A stretch of DNA of 64,000 nucleotides from Micromussa lordhowensis (lineage: Eukaryota > Cnidaria > Anthozoa > Scleractinia > Lobophylliidae): assembly GCA_964020085.1 (NCBI GenBank), contig OZ026607.1, positions 3,438,503-3,502,502 on the forward strand. Direction: 5' to 3'. Positions 34,901 through 49,900 of this stretch are shown in pieces. The notes below the pieces were generated by a model. That model was not told the origin of the DNA, searched no databases, and saw nothing but the letters and a program-made list of their open reading frames with translations. Both the position numbers and the translations under genes were made by a program. Numbering within the stretch: the stretch's first letter is position 1; every line of letters starts with the position of its first letter.

Positions 34901-37900
34901 CTCACCTGACGGATAAGTCTTCCAAGATCTGCAAGTGGAACCTCACCCTGCCGGTAAATAAGTAAACAAACAAATAAGCAAGTAGTCAAGCATGGTAGGT
35001 AGGTTGGTCCATCCGTCAGTCAAGTAAAAACTCGCCAGACAGTCAGTCCTTTAAGTAAAACAACAGGCCGAAAGAACACCCGAGACAAATAGATCAAAAG
35101 AGACATGATCTTTACACAGACTAACCACTCAAGCCCAAGAAAACTAGGTAACGGTGGCTAAATCAAACCCTGTATCGTATCGACTCGAATACTTACGTTG
35201 TATCCTTCAATATGGAACTTCTGAGCTGCTTCATCAGCTCGCCGGGAGATACTGGACAGGAATTCAAGCACCGTCTGTAAAGAGAGTGGCAGGATATTGA
35301 GATTAAACAACAATGACTGGCAACAGTGTGTCTTTATAAAGATTATCAGGAGATGACAATTACTGCCATGTATTTGGAACAGCCTGTTTGTGGATATATA
35401 CGCAGACTGACATCTGAAGGCGGGCGGAGTTATGACTGATAAAGAGGAAATCTGTGAAAAGATCTAGTGGGTTGTACTTTACTACATAATGTTCCTACCT
35501 CGAAGTCGGTGGGATTCAGATTTGCACGCACTGTGAACTTGAGCAATTCCTTCGGAAAAGAAGAGAAAAACAAAAGGATCTTCAGTTAGAAAAATCTGCG
35601 CGAGTTCAAATTCTCTTTATGTATGAGTGGACAATAAAACAACACAGGCCAGATGTCCCTTGCAGTTGGAGTTTATCCCAGATTCCGTGGCACGGAGCGA
35701 GTATTCCCGCTGAAAACAAACAAATATAAATGCGCACCATAACGAGAACTAAGCGACTTATTGAAATTGGAAAAAAATTGAAGAGCCGCGAACAACTCAG
35801 TAAACGGAGAGTCACTCCAGGTACTATCATTACAAGAGAACTGTTTAGTTTCCCCAACCTGGAGGTGCAAGATGTATTCATTCAGCCGCTGCGATGGTTT
35901 CTTTAGATAATCAGACAGGGAATTCTCGTCTTTCATGTCTTCTTTGAACTCCTGTTTAATAAACAAAGATTTCACAGTTATTAACTATTTTAAAAACCAA
36001 TCCGATGCTTAAAGTGCAACTAACCCCTAAAATTATTTTTCCTTTAACAAAATCTACTAGTTTTCCCAATTACTTCAGCGAAAAAATTATCTTGATTGAT
36101 AAAATCCCCGCGTTTCTACAGGCGTTTAAAGTTGTAATTTCTGTTCCCACGACCGAGCAAAATGGAATCTGGGTCGGGCTTCTAGTGACGTCATCGAAGG
36201 AGCTGGGCTCAAAGAACTCAAGAGACTTTGACTGGGCTTCGAGCCCTGTGAAAACGTAGTTGGGGTATTTGTGCCTCATATTTTATCAAAAATGGACAAG
36301 ACTTTTAAGTGAAAGAACTGTATCATCTAGCAACACAATTCGGAGTCTAGCTACGATTCGGACGGCTACGATGTAAACATTTTTTTGCATTTCGAAGCGC
36401 GGGTCGCCGAGCCCGCCACATCGACAATTTGCCGGGTCATTTGGCTTATAAAGTTTAAAATAATGGCGAAGAGTTATAAAGATGTCAATGAACACGAAGA
36501 GTGGAACTTTGACTTTACAGAACTTGTAGAATTTGGAGTGTCAAAACATTTCTAGATTCAAAAATTCGTCTTTTCGCTCCGTATGTATGCATAGTCAATT
36601 AGTGCATTCGAACATAAACATTGCAAGCTACACAAATGGGCATATTTCGTACTGGTAATGGAAATTCCTTTGACAAGATCTTGACAAAAGGTTCAGTATA
36701 GTGTCAGATAAATGAATACATTTCTCCCGGCTTCACTGTTCTTTTGTTTGAACAGCCCTTTTAATGTAAGTGGAGAACTCTCAGGTTATTAATTAATAGC
36801 GTATTACTAACCCGATTTAGTTTGCGTTTCGGTTGACAACAAGCGCATCCTCTTTCAGCGCGACAATCTCAGTCGGAAGAGTCGAATCTACATGTAAATG
36901 GTTTGTCTTACTTTCCTTATATACTCATCAATGCTTGATTCGTTTTAAGTTTGTAATTGAGATATATTTCGTTGCTCAAGCAACAAAACAATTGTGTATG
37001 CGGAAGGGCCTTTGAGAAACTCGGCCGGATTATCCACATCGCGCGTGTGGTTGTATATAAAATCCACAAAATACATACCTACATGTAGTTTAGCAGTTCG
37101 AAGCTTCACTAATCTTAATCTCCTCGTTGTAGGACGTAAGTTCGCTTACTGTTCGTTTTGGAAACTCTCTATTTCAAGGACAAAAACTCGAATGCGTTTA
37201 ATTTGCCGTATAATTTTCTCACCTAGATTCCATTATTTTGGTCTGGGACTCAAGGGATCGTTTGAATTGACTAGGCGTATGGCTCCAAGCTTACCCCAAA
37301 TTCGTGTCATATCTAGATCTATCTGCCTTGGCAATGTCGAGCTTTGCACTAGAAGCTAGAGAAGAATATACAGGCCATGAAAATCTCTAGGTGTTTACAG
37401 TAGCGGCGAAACCGAGTTCGATAAACTCCTCGATGGCTTACTCTTTCGGTCCGACCAAGTCAGCCCACTTCTTCCGTCTTTCTCTCGCTTCTGGACGAGT
37501 GCCATCGAGATAGAGGTATTGAATGAAGAAGAATACTCTCTCCTAAGCTTTTTGTAATGCTACTGCCTCCAACAACACATCTTCCTTGCATTTTGCAACG
37601 ATTTTAAATCACATTATCGCATGTTCGCATATGTCGTTCTCAGAACCAAAACATTGTTACTCCTGCGATGACGTCACGAGCAAACTCGTCCCATTCTCCG
37701 CTATTCCTCGGTCGTGGGATATGGAAAGGCCAATTTTACGAACTTTGAAAATTCATAGAAAATTAACGAAAATAGCTAGAACGATAATTTTTTCGCAGTG
37801 GTGATCAGGAAAACAAGGAGATTTATATAAGCGAGAAACAATTTTGGGGGTTAGTTGCACTTTAACAATTCGTTAGGGACTAAATAAGTAAACAAGCAGT

Positions 37901-40900
37901 GTGATTAGTGCTTGACTAGCATCTAATGGGTAATGTCCCTCTACCAGTAAACACCTTTCCAAAACACATTTGGGTCGTAAAACAACAAACGCAAACGTAA
38001 ATACAGCTACATTTTTTCACTACAGTAGTCATAGGACACTCTCCATTCGAATATTTTTCTTAAGGAAAATTCCAATGATTCCCCCACCCCCCGGACTTCC
38101 TGGAATTTTCGGTTGAATGGGTCGCTTTTCGGAAATCGACAATTTCCTGATTTTCTGGAAACTTTCCCAGGAAATTTCTGTAACATTTGACCCCGTTGTG
38201 AAATTCTCGGAATTTTTGGTTGATTGGAACGCGCTCATAGAAACAAACAGTTAGAAACAAATCATGAGTCACGCCACTAAGTTTTTTATGTCCACTCAAA
38301 TGAAAGAGGCAGATGACTACACTCTCGTATTATGCTGTTAAAGGTGGTTTAAACTCATGTAAGTATGTTGCGGACGGTCAAATAAACTAGACTAAGAGAC
38401 ATAAAAGCACGCTCTAAAATATTACTCACCGTCCAAAATTCGTGCGCGACTTCGTTTTCCAGTTTCTCACTGGCAAGCGATCTACCCTCAAGGAACTTGA
38501 CGTACATCTCAAATTTGGGTTTCTAGAAAAAGAAAATGACAGTATATGTTAAGCGCAAAAGCAGCTAAAACGACAGAGGATCAACGTGAAAGCATCATAT
38601 CAAGGCTGTACGAATATCGTAAGACCTTTGTAATAAACAAAGAGAAGAGATTCCTCTACAGATGCAAGAATATTTCTTTCAGAGTTAGTACTGTAGTATT
38701 TTCATTTCTACTAATATACAACGTCATTTATCACTTACGTGTCTCAGAATAACCTTTGGTACTTCATCTGGGTTCTTTGCGCATGCCTCTAGTTCATGTA
38801 AGAATTGCCTGGGGAAAAAACACAAAGCAATGTAGACTTTTAGAGATCGCCACAAACAGACAACTACATATACTGTATTACAATAACAGCGCGGAGATTC
38901 TTGCGTTTTTTTTTTCCGCGGTTGAGTCGCAAAGTATAATCATACATATTACAGTCGTGCTGTGGTCGTCACACGATCGCTTCCTAGTCATACACCTCGT
39001 AGGACCGAGGTATCACAATCGTACTCTTATCGTTATACCACCGCTTTGTAGGCGTACACCTCGTAGGACCGAGGTCGCACCGCAAGCTCGCTTTGACCTT
39101 TACCTTGTGTGAAAGCCGTAGATATCCTTTATGTTGGAAAACACGACATCCTTTTGTTCAACAACCTCATCGAGGATGTCTTCGGCCTCGAGCTCGGATA
39201 AGTGACTCTGTGTAGAAAGATAAATGACAATTCGGTCAATCAGTAAAGCTCTTCCGTGGGTGGGTTCACGATTCGTAAGCAAAGCTATGTTTGTTACAAA
39301 CCAGTACTCAGGGCTCGCAGTTGAACTTTTAGTCCACTTGCAAGGTTTTGTTAGTAAAATGTTTTTCCACTAACAAACTGGTGAGAGTTCGAACATCTTT
39401 CTCCAAATGGTTGGGAGACATGGATGATTCTAACTCGCAAACATTTGCTAGTGGATATTTTTCCCACTCACAGATTATCAAATCACTCGCATTTTGCGAG
39501 TTTCCGGAGCGTCAATTTCGAGCCCTGAGAACTCAGTGCTCTTGTTACCTACGTTTAGCAACGGTCTGTCACAGCTTGCCGAAGCTTCACAATATGTCAA
39601 GGCACCGAAACAATTTGTGCGTGCGCACAGCACAACACAAGGGGCCAGAATAGGAAAATGGAAACCTTAAGGAGCTACTACGTATCTTGAAAAGTTTAGC
39701 CTCATTTGTAATCCGTGTCAATCTTCTCCATCCTTAACCATCCTTGTTCGTTTATGGTTTACTATGATCTCTTTGGTGTTTTTCTATCTTAGTAGACTGC
39801 CATTTTCAGGTTTCCTTCAATGGAAAGGCAATTTTGTACGAGGCCAAAGTAACTCAAAATACCGTGACTAAGCTTCTATAAGATCACTGCAATGCTCACA
39901 TAAAACGAGAATACACAGAAAGACGTGTTTTCATTGCCTTGTGAGCGCATAATAGCAATACTTCAGCAAATTTCTTACCTCAACAACTGTGCGGAGATCA
40001 TTCACATATTGTCGCTCAGATTCGATCAACTCGTTCAACACGAATCTACGGGGAAAAAAACACGAGTTAGTGATTTCGCCTTGGGTCTGAATGAAAATAT
40101 TTACTGTAAAATTATAGAATCAACAACAAACGTCAACCATTTAAACCAAAAAGGAACAATGGAGAACTAAAAAGCCACTGTTAGGCGATGATTTGGTTCA
40201 TTTATTATATTAACCTGAGGAAATTTTGATTGTTTGAGTTTGTTGGGACACTTACTCTCGTTGATGGAGTGCCTCCCTTTCTTTGCCTTTAGCAGTTTTC
40301 GGAGCCTTCTTCACATCCTCCTCCGGGGCCCTGATGATAAAGAACCGCGGCAACCACCCGACTGCACCATTGGTAATCACACAGACCATTGAACTCTCCG
40401 AGCCTATGTTGTCAAGGATCTCTATCTTGTCTCCTTCATTCGCGGACACTTCACCAGGGGCCTTGGGTTTGTAGTTGGTGATGCACACAAACTTTTCTTT
40501 CTCTCCCTGCAAAACCAAACCAAATGTTTGAAAAGGTCGATGAGAAGGACATACAAGTTGAGATTCAAAATGGAAGGGAAAAGTATACGTTTTTACAGTG
40601 TTGTCCTAAAGAACACGAATGGACTTACTTGCATAGGAATGTCTGCAGTTTCATCTCTGAAAATAAATAAACAAATAATAATAATAATGGTATGAGAATG
40701 AGTGTAATTTTATGCCAGTGAATATATAAAAGATTATATATTTGAACTGCAGAGAACTGAGATATGAAGACATGATTGATCATCGCAGTTATACACACAA
40801 CTGTTGTGAATCCTGTTCAGGCTTGAATTTTTTTCAGGCTTTAATTTCACAACTGCTTAAGTTGTGTGTGTAACTGCGATAATCAATCCGTCTAATTTTA

Positions 40901-43900
40901 ATTGTTGAGCAAGGGCATTTGAAAAACCCGATCACATGACATTGCGCGAAGAAGCACGTGTTAAAATTACTGTAGTAAGCGCGTCAATCTTGAGTGGCTA
41001 AGGCCTAGTCTACACTTTCCCAAAGTAATTAGAAAAAGTAGCTTTATTTCTACGGTTAGGCCTACCGTCCACACTAATCCGTCACAAAAACGGAGCTTTT
41101 AGGAAACGATTTCAAACCGGAGGAATTTGAAAAACGCCGGCTTTGGGTTTTAGTGTGGACGGAAAACAGTTTGAAAACGGAGCTTTTCGAAAAGCGATGA
41201 CATCCGGATGATAATGCGACTTCCCTGCCCGAACTTTCCTCAAACACAAATCCAAAATTAAAGGCGATTGTTGCGTTTATAAATTTCTCCGGCGTAGTGT
41301 GGATGGAAAACATTTGATGCGTTTACAGTGTAGTGTGATGTTTCGAAACATTAAACTATTTTTGGCGCGATTTGAGCTCAGTAAAGTCTTTCTTACCCGT
41401 CGTCGTCTTTCTTCAGGCACGTGTGACGTACAAATCCGATCTCTGAACCACGTGACACTCTTCTGACCAACCAGAACTCAGGTCTACTAGTATCCAGTAC
41501 TTCCACCTTATCGCCCTTCTTGAGGAATTTGTTTCCAGTTTCCTCCGAAAAGAAGTCTTCTATGGCCGTGTACAGCTTGAGCGTGAGGACCTGAGAACGG
41601 ACGTTAAAGGAAATGTAACAACAACACACATGGCTGCCACAGATATCACTTATCAAAATTCCCTGACTTTTCCCGCATAAAAATAAAATTTCCCTGACCA
41701 AATTAATACAAAATGCCAGAGCTAGTAGCAGCTTCTTGTGTTAACTAACAGCCGTCCTTTCTACTAGTTCATTAAGACTGATAAGTTTTCAATAAATTTT
41801 ATTTCTTCATTAAGTAAAAATATCGTTGTGATCACAGTGACCCCAACAGTTTCATTCAGCCTTTAATGGTATTAAATCAGCTGCATTAAATTATTTCAAT
41901 TTTCCCTGACTTTTCTTCAAAATGTCAATTTTCCCTGACTCAAAATATAATTCCCTGACGGGTTTCCCTGAGCTTGAAGAATTTATTTCCCTGACCATTT
42001 CCTGACCTGTGGCTACCATGGCACAAGAAAATCCCTGAAAAGAACCTTTAGGGCACGTAGTGTAGCTTGAAATTTCACGCATAACAAAACAAAAATGTTA
42101 CCTCCTCCACTCTTGATAGCCCTGAACTTTTGCGAGGAGGTTTTCCACTGTAAAGGAGTGGCCTCTCATCCGTTCCTAGAGAAGAAAAGGGAATAAAAAT
42201 TTTCCTGTACAATCATAAGTGATAATTTCTAAACATGGGAGGGACGCGAGACACATTACTTTTCAATTCTTCCGTTTCATTTGTTTCGATATTATAATTT
42301 ACTTCAGCCACGTAGCACAAGTTTCGAAAGCGATATCAAACTGAATTTCAATCGAATCCAATCGAACTTAGTCCGTGGATTGATTTCAGCAATCGAACGA
42401 AATTGAAGTCACACGAAAATAGTAAGACAATCGAACCCAATAGAACGTTTGATTTCTGAACTATATCGAACTCTATCGTTCGATTTCCGAACGTTCGATT
42501 CTCTCTGCCGGGAGTTAAACAGCAGTTTGTTTCAATCACACTAGCCTAGCCATCCCAGGTTAAGTTACGTTTACTCAACTCGCATCACATATCTCCAATA
42601 AAGCAAAACTGTTTTAGTTCTACACACCTTCTACAAAGAGATTTGAAGAAGAAGACACCTCTCCGAAGTCATTTTTAGCTACCACTTTGTATTGTCCAGC
42701 ATCTTCGACCTTGCCTTCAGTTATCAAAATGGAGTACAGGTTTTCTTCTTGGAAAACTTTGATATGCGGGAACTGTTCGTCAGTGATCTCTTCGTCACCT
42801 TTGTACCACGTGACTGCCGGTGTTGGCTTTCCACGCACGCGCACATCAAATCTTGCTGCACTGCCGTCTTCGATGGAGCGATCTTTCAACGGAGCTGTGA
42901 ATGAAGGTGCTTGGCCTCCTTCGGTTTTTAGCGCTGTTGGGATAAAAATGATTGCTACAGGTAAGGAATACCGCAAGCTCGGGTTTACAAGCTTCCTTCT
43001 CTGCTACAATGGTTCTAAACTATCAGCTGATATGCAAAATTCTACTGAACACCCGGCCTGCCATTTGGTCAAGTCAGGCTGTCCGTCGCTAGCTCTTTCT
43101 TGTGTAGGAGATGTTGTTAACAATGATTATCAGTCACTTCCTCACCTTCAACCGAGAGTTTCGCTTGGCAGGCTACTGAACCGCCCATGTTGGATGCCAC
43201 GCAACGATACTCGCCCCGGTCCTCCACGGTCACTTTGTTGATCAGCAGTGAGTAGCTCCTGGTGTGCGAATCTTTGATAAACTTCACTCGCGAATCCTCC
43301 TTCAGTAACTCACCATGTTTGTACCACGTGACTTCTGGTTCCGGTATGCCCGTTGTCTTGACGGTGAAGTAAACAGTGTCTCCAGCTTTGACGTCACGGT
43401 TGCTAAGCTCTTGTTGGAATTCGGGCGCGCAGACGCTGTCACGTGACCTCCGGCGCTCCATCCGGGCATTCATCTTTTCCAGTTGTTCGTCATCTTGGGA
43501 GGAAGACTCTGACATTGATTCTTAAACAAAAAAAAGAAGTAAGTGTCACACGTCAACACTATAGTCCTCTTGCTCTCTGAACTAAAAGAAAATGCTCAGC
43601 GGATTTCAACTCTTAAACCGTTACTAATATGCCGCAATTTATCGCCAATCAAAAGCTTAGAGCCATGTGTAGTAAAGAGTGTCATCTTTAGCGTAAAAAG
43701 GACTTTACCCCATTATAGCATAGCAGACGCTAAAGAAATAATGTCAAGACTTTAAGACATCACTACAATGGGCGAACATCACTAACTTGAAAACGTCTCC
43801 ATTGTCGCAAATTGAGCTTTAATTTTAATTTTAAGGTGATCTTTCGTGTTCCATCTGAATCTTTTCCAACTCAAAACATCGTCGCTCGTTTACCTTAAGT

Positions 43901-46900
43901 AAAAACGCTATTCTGATGCATCTTTTCCTAAAAACGGCTTAGTATACGATCTTTACCATTCAACAGGTACTTTGTGTAAAGCATTTCATAAGATAGGGAA
44001 TATCGAATAAAAGCGCCTGGATGTAAAACATTCATCTCAAAAAGAGTGACAGAAAATGAATTAAATATAGTCAGAAGCATTTCGAGCGTAGCCGTACCTT
44101 CTACCAACACCTCAGCCGAACAAGATGCAATGCCCCAGTTATTAAGCAACACACATTTATAGATGCCTTCGTCGTCACAAGTCACTGCCTGAATGTCGAG
44201 ATTGTGCGCTGTACCGTGCGAAGACTGCATGAACCGAGGCCGTGAGCGGATCAGGTCATTGTCCTTAAACCATTCTATGTTGTCGATGGGTTCTGGACCG
44301 GAAGTCACCTAAACAGAAAACAGCGCGTCAGTGAGAAAATTTCTCGCCTCAAAGACAACTTGGCAAATTCAATGACCAAGGCCCAAAGGCGCGGGTTGTT
44401 CCCAGTTCTCACGAAAGAACACGAAAGGGTATAACGCCTTAATCAATAATTTGGAAGTTAATTAGTCTTCCAACGTTTACCTGCAACGAGACGTTTTCGC
44501 CATCATTGACTTCCATGTTTTCCAGAGGAGTCACTATGGTCGGTTTGGCACCACTTCTTTGTTTGGACGGGAGTTTCGTAACCGGGGAGCCTGGAGCAGC
44601 GCCTTCGGCACTTTCAGTGACTTCGACTGATTCTGAAAATCGAGACAAAATTAAGGTGAATATTTATTTAACTTGGAGGTAATTTGCAACATCACAGTTT
44701 AAAATCAAAAACCGGGCACTAACCTTCTACTGTAATCTTTGCTTCGCAAGACTGTGTACCAGCCTTGTTAGATATCACGCATTTGTACATCCCTTGATCT
44801 GAAGTTTCCACCGGAGAAATCTTCAGCGAACAATGTTCTCCGTCGGACGACATTTTCAAGCGTTTTCCGTACTTTATCGGCTCGTCGTCTTTGAACCAGC
44901 GAATCTGCAGTGGTTGGCTGCCAGCGGCTATCACTTCTAGCTGTGCAGTGGAATGCTTCACCACACACAGGTCGCTGCATTCTTGAACAAATTCTGGCGC
45001 CATCTGAGAAAGACGGCTGTAAATTCCAATCGGAAAAGAAGATTAACACGAGTACCCAGGTCTGCTCAATTTTCCGTGTACGGAATGGGGCCCAAATTAA
45101 CCGCGCGTGTTCCAACAAACACACAGCGGTGTATTTATTGTCATAATTAACGCCATTCAAGCTTGAGGACTGGTTCCATTTTACTGTGACTACTGTTTCC
45201 ACAACCTCGACACCAACTAACTGGAATAGTGACTTACGGAGCCACACAATTTGAAATTTCAGCTTCATTGATTGTATCTTATGCGTTTACAGTAGGTTTT
45301 ATCAAGGAGCGAAACAGCAAATGAAAACAGCTTTGAAAGTTTGAGCAATTTGAACAATCGATGCTCATTAGTGATCAAATAGATTTTACAACGGTGTAAT
45401 CGTCAATAAGTGAAAGGAATATCTCAAAACACAACAAAAACAAGCACTTACCCACGGTTCATGACTGTTTGAGGAACTTTGACTTTCTCTGTAAAAATAA
45501 AAGTAAACAACACGTCTGTCATTTCTCATACATACTGTACCATGTAACTTCATTAAAATTCAATTTCTAAAACAACTAATTTCATTTCGTAAAGAAGAAG
45601 TCTCAATAACTTTCTCGTACCTTCGACAAGAACTTCACAATCAGTAGACACTGAGCCCGCAGCGTTCGTAGCGAAACAGCGGTACACCGCCTCGTCCTTG
45701 ACTGTCACGTTGAAGATATTGACTGCGTGCATTTCACCAGCGGAAATGATGGTAATATGATGGTCCTCTTTTAAAGCATGATCGTCTTTGAACCACGTGA
45801 CCTCTGCCTTGCACTCGGCTGGCAATCGGACGTCTAGCGTGAGGTTGTCGCTTTCTTTAACCTGTTTGTCCTGAAGCTCCGACGAGAAAACCGGTTTTGG
45901 AACTGCGGGTAAAGAAACGATACAAACCTAACCTTTCAGTACACTTCTTGTCAGGTCGTAATGTTTTAAACAAGACCGGACAAACAAAACCGAACTATTT
46001 TAGATTTTTGTAAGACGCTAAATTTTTTCACCTCCTTTAGTTTCTTTCCTTTGTGTTAAACACTTTCCACAAAAAAATGCCGAGGAAAAATAAAAACATA
46101 TTTTTCTGTTTGTGATATCTTTAAGAATTTTGCGACCCATCAAAACAACCTCCTCCAGGTAATGATCTAACTTCTTCATTCTCGTTCCGTGCTTTACGGA
46201 AAATGGATGAATATTGAATAGTTTCTTTACTAACCTGGTTTCGCGGCAGGCTTCGGTTTAGGTGCTGGAGGGGGTGCTCTGAAAACAGAACAAACGATAA
46301 GAAATGAAATATAACCAGATATATAATTCCGTTCTGTATTCCGTCCTTGGTAAATAAACCAAATCTAATATATTTGAATTTGGTCAATGACAAAAAAATG
46401 GAAATTACGCCTCGAACTAATCATAACTCGAGGCAACAACGTGAAAACGATGGCAGTATAAAAATATTTTGGTTTCCCTTTTCCCTGTGATCGGTTTATA
46501 AAAAGCACGTTGTTCTGATCAGTTAGATAGCCTTCGACAAATTCTGGAACCAATTAAACCGGGACATGAGCACATAACCCGGAACCTCCATCTCCTATAC
46601 TAACCCTGTGAGTCATCCCTTTCCCGTATCATTCTATTTTTAGAAACAGCTCTTGTTGGAGTGTTCACACGACCGCTTTTCAATACCCAATGATACCCGA
46701 CCATTTTTTGTTACAACAAAGACTGAGATCCCACTTTTGGCCTCTACTTTGCATTGTCTATCTGCAGAAACAAGATATTTCGTGGGAAACCAAGAGATCC
46801 TTGCGCCAATTGCAGTTCTAAAAATAGAATGATACGGGAAAAGGTCGACTCTACGTCATAGTACGTATCGAGGCTCCGGGTAATGGGCTCCTGACCGGGG

Positions 46901-49900
46901 ATAATAAAGCTTCGCAGACGCAGGACCGCGCGTAAATGTCTGGGCGTTAATTGTTTCAAAAACGGCCCAAAAGAAGCAAAATCTCTTAGCCATACGAAAT
47001 AACACTAATATGTGAAGAAACTATGAGCTATATCTTACTTGGCGGGAGGTTCTTCCTTTGCTGGTACCTCATCTTCGGACGTTTCTTCACTTTCTTCCTC
47101 GGTCGACTCTTCAAGGCCTGAATCAAATAATGAGAATCAATAGGGGAATCCTTGTTTACAATGTTTGCCTCATTAGCATAAGAAATTCAGTTTCTGATGG
47201 AGCTACAAATAAATCAATTCTGAATATTGAAAGGTCATAGTACGGTTAACTCTGCCAGTGAATATGGGCCTGATGTATTGAATACGTTTTGTGAAACACG
47301 GGGTTAAAAACTCAAAATTTAACAAAGAATGTATGAGCTCATTAGCGCTTTTGCCATCCAGAAATTTTGCAGTTTTTGGAAGACAATTTCTCCTTGAATA
47401 TTACACCCAAAGAGCTAAAAATTTCACCATGTATTAAGTTTCACTAGTTCTTTAGCTGCCTGAAGTCAATTCATATCTAACATGTTTCCTTCTTTACGCA
47501 AAGCCGTATGCAAATGAGCAAAAACGTAAACAATGACGTAAGCATGACTCCGCCTATAGGTGTCATGAACACATCACTGACTTTAACATGGCCATCTAGT
47601 AGTCTAGTTGTATCTTTTACATCCATATTTGCATTTTGCTTTGTTTATTTTCTTGTCGGTTGATAGTTCTAGACGATCTTAGATGTATAGTCGAGATATC
47701 CGACGAGATTTCGATTTTTGTGGTCTTCTCGACTTCCTGTCTTCATCAGCATGTCACGTCATCAGCGGAGTCTACTTCGCAAAATCTGTCAGAAACTACA
47801 AGCTCAGTCATATCATCATACGGCAGACCGGACATTTCATCTTTCCCTTGGACAGCGTAGGGCTTTTTACTTTAAGAAACTGTGCTACGCGGAATCGAAA
47901 CAACAAAGGAACCAACCTTCTACTTCGAGCGCTGCAGTGCAAGAAACCTCTCCTTTGATGTTTGATGCTTCACATTTGTACACTCCTTCGTCATCAGCAT
48001 CCACATCATTCACAAACAGAGAGAACACTCCATCGTCATCTTCGTCAAACCGGAACTTTCGGCCCTCTGCAAGAGGCTTGTCATCCTTTAACCATCGCAC
48101 TTCCGGTTCAGGGCCTCCGGTGAGTTTGACGTCAAACCGTGCCGCGCTTCCTTCAATGACCTCCGCTTTCTTCATGGTGCGGACGAACTTGGGCGGAGTC
48201 GCTGGGGGACCGTCTTCGAGGTCAGGTGGTGCACGAGACACTGGTATGTCTGTGGCCACTGTCACAGTTTCCTCTGCTGGCAACTTAGGACTTGACGTCG
48301 AAAATATTAAAAGGTAGTTAGTGTTAGTTAGTACCCTCACGAAATAGAAAGAAATCACTGGAAAGAAATCAGCTAACCCCAAATCCTAACCCTAATCCTA
48401 TAAAGAAGAAATTTAAAGTAAAATGACTTACAGCGACATCACACCTTCCTTAATTTCTGGCTTGGGAACTGCAAAGAAACAAAGCGGTAAAGACATGAGT
48501 CACATAATAGTCATAAAATTTAAACAATCCCAAATGTTGAAATAAGCCAAAAGATCGGGTTAATTGATTATTAGACAGACTGACGGACATACACTGGCAG
48601 GCAGACAGACAGACAGACTGCCTGAACCACTAAACGCATGAACGAGCCAATGAACAAATTTAAAACGGAATCGAAATGGAAGAAACATTAAATTTATTAT
48701 TTAGTGTAAATAAAATATATAACAAAACATCATTTACTACTTTTGTCTTATGAGTCAGCCATAAAACACACTTTCAACACAAGATGCCGAAATTACCTCG
48801 AACAGTCAGCTTAGCGGAACACGTAGCTTTTCCAACCTTGTTCTTAGCAATGCAAGTGTACTCTCCCTGGTCAGAGGTTTCTACACGTGGAATACGAAGC
48901 GAATGCACGCCATCTTTGTCCTTGTCAATCTTAACTCGACGTCCATCTCTGATTGGTCTTCCTCCTTTCTGCCATTCCACATCCGGGACAGGGGTTCCTG
49001 ACACCTTGACTGTCAGCTTCACCTCCGTGCCGTCCGTGACTGTCGTGTCAGTAAATTTTTGTTCGAAGTCTGGGCGGACCGTTACCTCTTGACGTGGCTT
49101 GGAAAGTGCTGAAGTTTGAAAAATAGTTCTCTTCAGTGGTTTGTCACGTAATCTTGTCAAGGAAATAGCCGGCTAAGAACCGCGATCTCCATAGTATACC
49201 GCTTGCATTAAAGAGCTACGTCACGTTTGCCCATCTTAAAAAGTTTCGCCTAAACTATCATTTTCAGGTTTCCTTCAATTTTAAAGAAACGTGGCAAAAA
49301 GAACTCAAAATACCGTGCCTGAGCTCCTTTAGAGTGACGGCTATGTTTTTTGTTTAGGGAAAGCATCTTTCCACCTTTCCCTCTAACACATTTAAAAGTT
49401 TTCGACGAGTTTTGGCACATCATAGAGAAAGAAATAGAGGAGGAACACTGCGTTCACAGTCTAGAAAAGAAGGCAGTTTGTTGTCCCAAACGTCTGCTGT
49501 ATTTGGTTTCCTTAGCGGACACCCTCGGGAGTTGGAAAAAGTGTCCGCTAGTAGAGCCGTCCGCTTACGCGAATTATTCCAATACGAAAAAAGGGGAATT
49601 GAAAACAGCGTCCGTAAGTAGAGCTGTCCGTTTACGAGAGCGTCCGTTAGCGGAGAGTTGACTGTCGTATATACATGTATCAAGATAAAAGTCAAACTCC
49701 AAAACTAACCTGTTACAGTGATTTTACACGACGTGCTAACGCTGCCCGCCTTGTTTGTGGCTTCGCATTTGTATTCTCCAGCGTCCTCCACCTGACAGTC
49801 CTTTATTACAAGCGTAAACCCGCTCACTGATTGGCTGATGTCAAACCGCCCTCCAGCACTGATTGGCTTGTCATCCTTGAACCACTGGAACCCAGGTTCC

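Noticed and set aside
45236..45268. A strong GTAAGT donor near 45230-45235 suggesting another linker exon
   Set aside because: With the incoming phase every nearby acceptor leads to an immediate TGA. The linker at 45452-45488 joins cleanly to 45016 instead.
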